This document shows, piece after piece, positions 56,443 to 64,000 of a stretch of DNA of 64,000 nt (the stretch's first letter is position 1; the number at the start of each line of letters is the position of its first letter). The notes below the pieces were generated by a model. It was given only the letters and a program-made list of their open reading frames with translations. It ran no database searches and was not told the DNA's origin. The position numbers were made by a program, and so were the translations under genes. The DNA comes from Penicillus capitatus. Lineage: Eukaryota > Chlorophyta. The stretch lies in the NCBI GenBank assembly GCA_965649825.1, contig OZ287694.1, forward strand, positions 2,232,001-2,296,000. Reading direction: 5' to 3'.

Positions 56443-59400
56443 TCAGTTGTCTCCGTTTCCTGAATCCGTCGGACGTTGGGCGATCGTCAGTCGTTGCTCC
56501 ATTTCCTCCATCTGCTTCTGAAGAGATGCCATCATTGCCTGGATCTGATCTTTCGTTTTCTGTTGACTGGACCTGAGCATCTTCGAGACCTCGTTCATTC
56601 TTCCCTCCCACTGATCTTCTCTTTCAATGGAGCTGTCATCGGCAGGCACCAAGTGATGAAAGTAAGCACCTTCCCTATTCCTGCACAACAAGAATCACTA
56701 AGAAAGGGTATACTCTGCTGGCAGAGATCTCACAGTTTTTTGCCGATTCTGTAGTAAAGGGAGTTCCACGTGACAACGATGTCGGCGCGTGCCTTGATCT
56801 TGCGTTCATTCGCCGCCATCTGTGCGCGATCGTAAGCGTCTGTCAAGATCGCCACCATCAGATTGAAGAGCACGATCATCGAAACGAAAAGGAACACGAC
56901 GTACAACAGCGACCGCCACACAGATAGAAACTTAGTCTCCAAATAGAAAACCTGCGAGGTCAAGAAGACAACTCAGTAGGGGAGATACATAGAGGATGCC
57001 TACGTCGGCTTCGATGTTTCCAATCGTCGAGAAGAACAGGGTCTCCGCGATGCGTATGGTGGAATCGAAGTCGTTCCGTTCTTCGGGAAGATCTTTCAGC
57101 ATCTCGGAAAACAGAATACGGAAGGCCAGTGAAAAACCAAACGTGGTTGTCATGAACAGCAGTATGAATGGCACAATGCTGTCCACGAGATTGGCCGTAA
57201 GAATGACCAGCGGTCCGATCAACTCAAAAGGCTGACAGTACTGCAACACCTACGCAGCGCGAGTTTACTCCATCGCCGTCACGGTTCGAGAATTTGAAGG
57301 TGTTAAGTATAGAAGCTCACCGTGAGCCACATGAAGATCGATTCGAGTGAAATAGTAAACGCAAGGAAACTGCTGATATTGGAATCGTAGACGAACATGA
57401 CTGAGTAGTGGAGCCAGATATAGACCGCGACAAGAAACAGAGTGCACCTAGAACACACAGATCCATGTAAAGATTGCGAGCGAGTGCGTGAGATGCTTGC
57501 GTTCTCCGGAAATGCAGTGACTGGGTTGCATGGGACAGTTGGAGTATGATGGCTGCAAGTAGAAAAAAGAAGGCCAACGCCTGTGTTTCTTTATTTTCGT
57601 TGTCGCACCAGACGATGAACAAACTGAAAAAGAATGTCGCTGCGAGGTGCAAACAGATAGAGAAGATGCAGCAGCACTTAAAGTACTTATACCACAGCCA
57701 CTGCACCAGCGAAATCACCATCTTCGACTTAAACACCGACGGTGACAGTTTCTTGACGTGGGAGACGTGGCGCAGAAAGTTCTGGCGATTCCGGCGAACG
57801 CATTGCTCGAAGCTGATCACTCGGGCGACGGCAGGGATCTGAGTACCGGAGGGATGACTCAGGTGTTCGGCAACGACTGGATGTTTTCGCTTCCAGAGAT
57901 CTCTAGCTTCGCTGTCGGACATCTGCCATTCGATCGCGTTGTTGTCGGTCATAGCGATCGGCATCTTCTGGTCGCCATCGAAGAGTCGCTCAGGGACGAG
58001 GAAGGTCCCGTACTCGCAACAGAAACGATCGTGTTCGAGGTGATCGATGACGAGAAGTCTGTGCTTCTTGAGGAGCTTCTCGAAGTGCTGACTCAAGAGT
58101 CTCGCCGTTTCTGACGCAGAGGCGCATTTATTCAGAAGTTTCTCCAGGACAAATCGAACGGGATCGGGATCGTCAATTTCGGCGACATGGCCCAAAAGAT
58201 CGGAGCTGCCCCAGCTCAGCTTCACAGGGATGTGCCTCTCGGCGGCGAACTCGAAGAGGAGATTGGCTGGACCAAGGTATCCTCGCGTCACCGCGTAGTG
58301 GATGAGCGAACCGTTTTGACCCTCTGCTGTGTTGATGAGGTTTGCACCGAACTTGTCGATCAACCTAATAGAAGACACGCAGCCAATTAAGAGCTAACCA
58401 GGATCTGGCCACGGGTGAGAAATGACGTACCTTTGGGTGATTTCGTCGTCTAACTCGATATCGAAGAGATCCAATACAGTGTAATGCGGCAGGGCTTCTT
58501 GGCAGATGAGAGCGACGCTTGCGACGAAATCTTCGGCGCTTGTGAGATTTCTGCAGCTTGTTAGGGTGCGGGAGTGGGCGAGGCACGGCTCCGAGCTCAC
58601 ACTTGCGACTCCTGAGACAACTGCGGAGATGCGTTTGATTTCTGTGTTCCGGGAACCTGTGCTTCAAGCGTTACAAACACTTTGAAGAGAGCAACAAGCT
58701 TACCACTGATATCATAAACCAGTAGTTCTTCTACATCCTTTCGCGTTGCACTGACGATAGCCCTCGTACGGGAGCGGTTCACCCACACGATGTTGCCAAG
58801 GTTGCACAGAGGCGTGTTTCTCATAACCTTGTTAATGGCGGCGGCAGTGGTCCGACTGCGGGCGTCGAGGGGAATGGACAGCGGCTTGCCGGCTACGGAG
58901 TCCCAGCCGATCGTCATCGTCTTGTCGTCTTCTGAGATGTGGATGAAAGCGTCGCGCAGGAAGTGATCCACAAAGTTGTGGATGCCCGTTGCGCAGGCGA
59001 AGCTTCCTCTCATCCATGTGCGTACGCCTTTCTCCAGCGACAGCACCAAAAACTGACCGTTGTGGTAAACGACCAGCGCTTTGGATCCATCTGCCATCAG
59101 CTTCATCACACTCAGAAACGTCCCATCTTTCTTAGAGAGCTCGCTGATGTTCTGCGAGCTCCCGTCGTCGACGTTCACCTTGACGACGAAGACATTCTCT
59201 GCCTGTGGGTTCAGGTAAGTGAACTCGCGACAGTCTCCACGCTTCGTAAACATTCCGACCCTGTCGCCATAGGAATCCAACAACACGAGGTCGGGAACGT
59301 CCAAGCTCCTCATCAATTTAAGGGCACCGTGACTCTGACCACTCTTTTCCCAACTGTAGATCTCGATGCAGACCGTCTTTCCGTTGGCCACGAAGGCCAC

Positions 59401-61360
59401 CAGCGATCTGTCTGGAGAGACGATCACATCCACGAAATGCTCGACGGCCTCGATCTTGTCCCGGATGGCAGCGAAGAGACCATCTCCCAGCATGGTTGTC
59501 ACCCTTTGTCCGAGATCCCCTCGCAGGGACAGAGCCTCCGACAGCATCTTGCCGAGCTTCCTTCTGTCATACTGGGCGTAGAACCCCAGCACCGAGTGAG
59601 CATCCGGCGAGATGACCTCCCGGATCGCCGAGTCGACGATGTCGTCGTGCTGGTTCAGCACGAGGACTTTTATTCTCTTGCCGTCCTCCAGCAACAGGTG
59701 TCGACCAGAGGAGTCGAACTTCGAGCGCAGAGGCTCAAAGTCATCGTCGTCGTTCCAGTCAACCTCCAGCACCGGGTATCCGTCCTTGACCGAGTAGACC
59801 GTTCCTTTCTTCTGGTCGTGCTTGGACAGGTAGATCCACCTCTGGTTGGGCGACAGGACGAACGGGCTTTGATTGCCCAGTGTCTTCACGAGCTCCTTCG
59901 GCGACTCGAGCTCGTGGATGAATGACGCTCCGAAGTCCAGTCGGAAGCAGACGGTCTCCGTCTTCAGGTTCATAACATATATCTTGGCCGTCTCAGACCA
60001 GTTCACCTGACAGAGCATCAAGAGCGATGCGGTCGCCAACTGAGTCGGACGGCGTGAACTGCTGTTCTGGTCGAGAAGGAGTCGCGCTTCGAGGAGCACA
60101 GTGTTTTCGGGCACGTTAAGCCGCTTTGCATGCATTTCAGGAGCCTCCTTACGGAAGAGGTTTATCAACTGTCTCCCAGTCGATGGCTTGTTCTGGACAA
60201 TGTCCGACGTCTTGTAGACATAAACGCTTCTTCGGTTCTCCGGGGCGTTGCTCGTGCAGCCATCCCAGGAGACGATGAACTGTCCGTTTCCTGCAAACCT
60301 TCCATCGCTGCCGCCCAGACGTTCGACTGTCAGCCGTCCATTCTCCGTGTCGCTGTGGTGCAACTGCACGTAGGTGTTGTCGTTGTCTCCCGCATGGCCA
60401 TCCTCGACAACGACCACCAACACAGCGCCATTCCGGCCAACTCGCACACAGAAAGGAGCGATGTCCCGGGGGAAATCCGTTGAAGGCAGCATGTGACGCG
60501 CCGCCTCTTTAGCGGACAGCAGCGTAACGGTCTCCTCCTTCCAGTCCGGTGCATTCAGCGCCGAGATCGCGCGGCTTAAGGCAGACTCGGATAACTCAGT
60601 CTCCAGAAACTCCGTCCTCGTCCCAACCTCCGAATCGATCATCTCTCGCTCATCCTCATCCACATTGGACAGCTGATGACATTCCTTGATCTCCATTCCC
60701 GTCGCCGCGTTTCGCACCGCATAGGTCGACACGCTCCAGTCAGCAAACAGGGCTGCAAAGGTGGACGAGGATTGTCCGTCGAATCGGACACTGAGGACGG
60801 ATTTCTTTGTCCTGTATCTCGAGCAGCATTGCATGGCGAAGTCATTTGTTTGCCACACACTGCCATCGCAAAGTCAGTGGAGCAATCGACGAAGAGGCCT
60901 TACCGAAAGCATCCACTGTCCCACGTCAGTAGACGCGTCCCGTCGTCGGAGAAGGCGAAGCGCAGCTCGGCGGAGCCATCCGAGGTGACAGACGGGATGT
61001 CGAAACGCAGAAGACCGTGACGCATGACGCCGGTCTTCAGGAACCTCGTGTCCGTCTCGCGGCCGCCGGCACCTGAAACAAAACACACTGTCAGTTTCCG
61101 CCTTCAGGTGTGGCCTTCTCTGTCCATCCATCTCTGCCCATGGTTGCCGGAGAGCCGACCCATTCGACAGCAAAGCTTCGCGAGCGTCGTACAGAGCACG
61201 CCATGCGCTTTGTGTGAGGATTACCTGGAGATGCCAGGGAATCCCAGGAGTCGACCGAGGTCCATTGTGAAGATGTCGAGAACGACACCGTATCGCGGTT
61301 TACGGATGGATTGCGTCTTCCTTCGTCTTTGTCCCGCGAAGCGGAACTGGATCGGTCCAT
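56443..61360 (-). CDS. Beta-propeller-like / ankyrin / TRP-like ion channel, copy 2, intact
   Basis: Nine minus-strand exons: 61360-61225, 61072-60904, 60859-58704, 58656-58431, 58364-57501, 57447-57321, 57249-57004, 56951-56734, 56680-56443 (4380 nt, 1459 residues). Exon sizes match copy 1 except small in-frame differences in exon 4 (3 nt) and the last exon. The GC-AG intron is conserved (57500-57448). The pore region reads FFSTIGNIEAD as in copy 1, and the last span is FVSMIVLFNLMVAILTDAY. The N-terminal WD-like part, ankyrin-like part and C-terminal coiled coil are all kept. No lesion found, so both copies appear functional. It converges toward the small membrane-protein gene at 54 kb. Confidence 0.75.
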
Positions 61361-62020
61361 GGCGCTCTGCATCAAATGCGTTTCTCTTTGCGACTGTCGA
61401 AGTGCTCAGCAATAAATAAATAGACAACTGTTCAACCATCGACTCGCTAAATGCAGCACCACGACGGCTATTGCATTCACGTTACGTTCGCGCTATGTTC
61501 GCGTCACATCTGATGGATCTCTGAAGGTCACGTCATGCGGCAGGGTAACCGAAGGCGACGTCCTTTCCAGATACAAAAGAGCTGGTGCGTTGGCGTGATG
61601 TGACTGCGAGAGGAAAGCGTATTGTCAACGGTTCACTTTTCAATCGATTCATAATAATACAGTTCGTTCCGTTCGCTTGCCTGACACAACTGAACCGTGT
61701 GCAGCGAACGTCTTTCTGTGCTCATCCGGCATAATTTGCTGAGAAAGACAGTCGCCTTTCCCTAATGGCATCTCGTTCGATGCAAATTCGAAAACAGTGA
61801 TACAAAATCTTCAACGTCTTCCTCGACGGAAAGAATTCACGATTCCGACGACCTGTCACATCACCACGACCTTACTCCTACTTGAACATTGCCTTCGTTC
61901 ACGGCATCCACGTCTTCATTTAGAGAGAGCTCATCAAAACTGTTGTTCTCTTCAAAGAATTCTCCATGCGTGCGTACAGGCATGTCACTTGAATTTTTGC
62001 CCCGTTGAGAAGTTCAGTCG
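61361..62020. other. Spacer between channel copies 2 and 3
   Basis: The first ~140 bp upstream of copy 2 match the promoter-proximal part of copy 1 (about 7165-7300). Nothing else assigned. Confidence 0.45.
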
Positions 62021-64000
62021 TTAGTTGCTCGCATCCTTCTCTGTGTTGCTATCTTGCAGCGTCTTATTCAAATCCGTCATCCTCTGCTCGAGGTTTTCCA
62101 TTCTCTCTGTCATCTTGACCAAGAGCTCTTCCGTTATCTGTTTCTGAATGCGCTCTCCCTCTTTCATGCGTCCTTGCCACATCGGCTGCTCTTCCACCGA
62201 TGCCTCCTCGGCAGGAACCAGGTAATGAAAATATTTGCCTTCCTTTTCACTGGGCAGACAGAGACAGCTTATGTCTTCGTCAGAGGAGACAGAGGCAGGG
62301 CTCACAGATTTCTGTTGATGGCTTTGTACCATGCATCCCATGAGGCGACGATCTTGGCGCGGCACTTGATCCTCCTTTCACTCTCTTCATACATGACGCG
62401 CTCGTGGGCATCTCCCAAAATGGAGATGAGCAAATTGAAGAGGACAATTGCGGAGAAGAAAAGAAAGCCGTTGTAGAGAAAAGCTCGCCACAGGGAGAGA
62501 AGCGTGTTGTCACCCGGAAGAAACGACTACACGGGCACAGATGATCATACCGACGGATACAGGCAGAGATGACACGTACGTCCGATGCCACATCTCCGAG
62601 AATGGAGTAAAACAGTCTTTGCAGAATCAGCTCAGGGGTCCGGAATGCATCCAGTCCGCCTTCGTCGCTGGAGAAGTTGGTCAGCTTAGTCGAGAAGAGC
62701 ACGCGGAAGGCCAGCGTGAACCCCGTCATAACCGTCGCAAGCAGCAAGACGAACGGGATGATGCTGCGCAGGACACTGCCGATGAGAGAGACCAAAGGGC
62801 CGATGTGCTCGAACGGTAGGAGATAGAAGAGCACCTGAAACGGACCACCGTCACACAGAACCTGCCAGAAGCGGCCTGCTCACGTACCTGGACCCACAGG
62901 AAGATCGCCTGGAACGAGATGACGATGGCCGCCATCACGCCGAATGTCCTCGCCACCCAGTAGTTAAGCACCAAAGCCGTCGTAAGAAACAACGAGACCC
63001 ATCTGGTACGCGAAGAGGCTTCGGCGGAATAGGGCGAGTCAGGAGAGCGCACCTGCAGGGCCTGAGGAAGTTCTGCGTGCTTGGCGGCAGGGAAACGAGC
63101 AGACAGAGGTGAAGAGCGACGACGCCGATCGTCTTCTGCCGAGAACCGTCGTCGCCGTCGACGAAGAGGACGAAGACGCTGAAGAGTGCCGTCGCCATCA
63201 GGTGAAAGAAGGTGGCGATCATGAACGGTGTCCGGAAGAACCTCTGCCATTGCCACTGCACCAGAATGCTGACGGTGTCCGATGTAAAGACCGACGGCGA
63301 TAGCTTGGCCGAAATAAGATGCCCCAGAACGCTCTTTTCGTCGCGCAGGACGCAGTCTTCGAGGCAGATGACTTTGGCGACGGCTTCGATTTTGGTGCCC
63401 GTCGGCGACTGCAGATGATCTCTGACGCCTCTGTGTTTCCTTCTCCAGAATTCTTTGGCCTCGTCGTCGCTGGACGCCTGCCACTCGATGGAACGGTTGT
63501 CGGTCACGGCAATAGGCATGCCTTGCGTTGAGCCGTCGAAAAGACTCTGAGAGACCTTGAAACGTCCGTACTCGATGCTGAGCGTCGTGTTCTTGAGGTA
63601 GTCGTCCATAAGACGAGGATATTGCATCAGTAAGTACTCCAGATGTGACTTCTGTACTTTAGCGGTCTCTGTCGCCGTCGAGCAGCGATCTCCAAGTCTC
63701 TCCAGAACGAAGCGCACCATGTCCACGCCTCCGTGCCTGATGGCGTTGCCCAGGATGTCGGAGCCGGCCCAGCTCAGTTTGACGGGTATGCCGCATCGCT
63801 TGGCAGCGAAGTCGAAGAGGAGCTTGGCCGGGCTGAGGTATCCTCGCGTCACGGCGTAGTGGGTGAGCGACCCGCCGCGACCCTCAGCTGTGTTGATGAG
63901 GTTTGCGCCGAACTTGTCGATCAACCTGCGACAAGGCAGGACGCCAAGTCAGAGGTAGCCAAGATACAAGTAAGCAAGAGAACAAGGCGACGTACCTTTG
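62021..64000 (-). CDS. TRP-like ion channel, diverged paralogue 3, N-terminus off window
   Basis: Minus-strand exons: 64000-63996 (end of an exon), 63925-63053, 63002-62888, 62834-62580, 62526-62306, 62249-62021. Same exon phases as copies 1 and 2. Ankyrin-like start (LIDKFGANLINTAEGRGG), six hydrophobic spans, pore region LFYSILGDVASD, last span FFSAIVLFNLLISILGDAH, and a C-terminal coiled coil (MENLEQRMTDLNKTL). Sequence is clearly more distant than copies 1 and 2 are from each other. The intron homologous to the GC-AG one starts with GT here (63052-63003). The pore differs in charge (GD-VA versus GN-IE), which may change selectivity. The propeller part lies off the window. Confidence 0.72.

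Noticed and set aside
58939-59925. 328-codon open frame antisense to channel copy 2
   Set aside because: Shadow of exon 3; the coding strand has domain and splice support.
1-64000. CRISPR arrays, tRNA or rRNA genes, bacterial operons
   Set aside because: None seen; genes are intron-rich and eukaryotic. I cannot run a tRNA covariance model, so a missed tRNA is possible.

Overview
The window is eukaryotic nuclear DNA from a gene-dense protist. Most exon joins solved here use very short introns (34-71 nt, mostly 45-55) with GT-AG ends; a few are longer and two conserved introns are GC-AG. Gene spacers can be under 50 bp. The housekeeping genes (26S proteasome RPN2, TRM112, ERG28, poly(A) polymerase, oligoribonuclease) are clearly eukaryotic. 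A THH1/TOM1/TOM3-type membrane protein, GCC-type beta-helix membrane proteins and TRP-like channels would fit an SAR-type protist, but I cannot name the species from sequence alone.

Layout. (i) 1-5.8 kb: minus-strand copy of a large secreted beta-helix / Cys-rich / multi-membrane-span protein with its upstream flank. (ii) 7.2-12.2 kb: plus-strand beta-propeller/ankyrin/TRP-like channel gene, intact. (iii) 12.8-27.8 kb: a tightly packed single-copy block: SLC35F-like transporter, TOM1-like protein, RPN2, RPAP3-like TPR protein, UBAP1-like UBA protein (minus), oligoribonuclease, PNUTS-like PP1 regulator, ERG28, TRM112, poly(A) polymerase (minus). (iv) 28.5-33.5 kb: two paralogous patatin-like phospholipases. 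(v) 33.5-37.5 kb: gene-poor, one acidic hypothetical protein. (vi) 37.5-42.2 kb: nest of retroelements and promoter-like repeats. (vii) 42.9-48.4 kb: second beta-helix gene, inverted relative to the first. (viii) 48.5-53.1 kb: a minus-strand host gene whose 47-nt intron received a LINE. (ix) 53.6-54.8 kb: small membrane protein gene. (x) 56.4-61.4 kb: second channel gene (minus), intact; 62.0 kb to the end: a more diverged third channel gene (minus), cut by the window edge.

The two beta-helix copies and the first two channel copies are inverted paralogues, so they date events well. Each beta-helix copy carries one different disabling change (an in-frame stop at 3340 on the left, a 1-bp loss near 45826 on the right). 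The flank upstream of the left copy is an 'empty site' for three insertions in the right flank, each bounded by a 5-bp target duplication and TG...CA ends. One of these is a 1992-bp element with identical 99-bp terminal repeats and a single gag-like (coiled-coil plus CCHC knuckle) ORF and no polymerase. The housekeeping genes act in separate core processes (protein degradation, mRNA 3' ends, sterols, RNA turnover, methylation); the duplicated flanks look like a lineage-specific surface-receptor and channel repertoire in retroelement-rich DNA.
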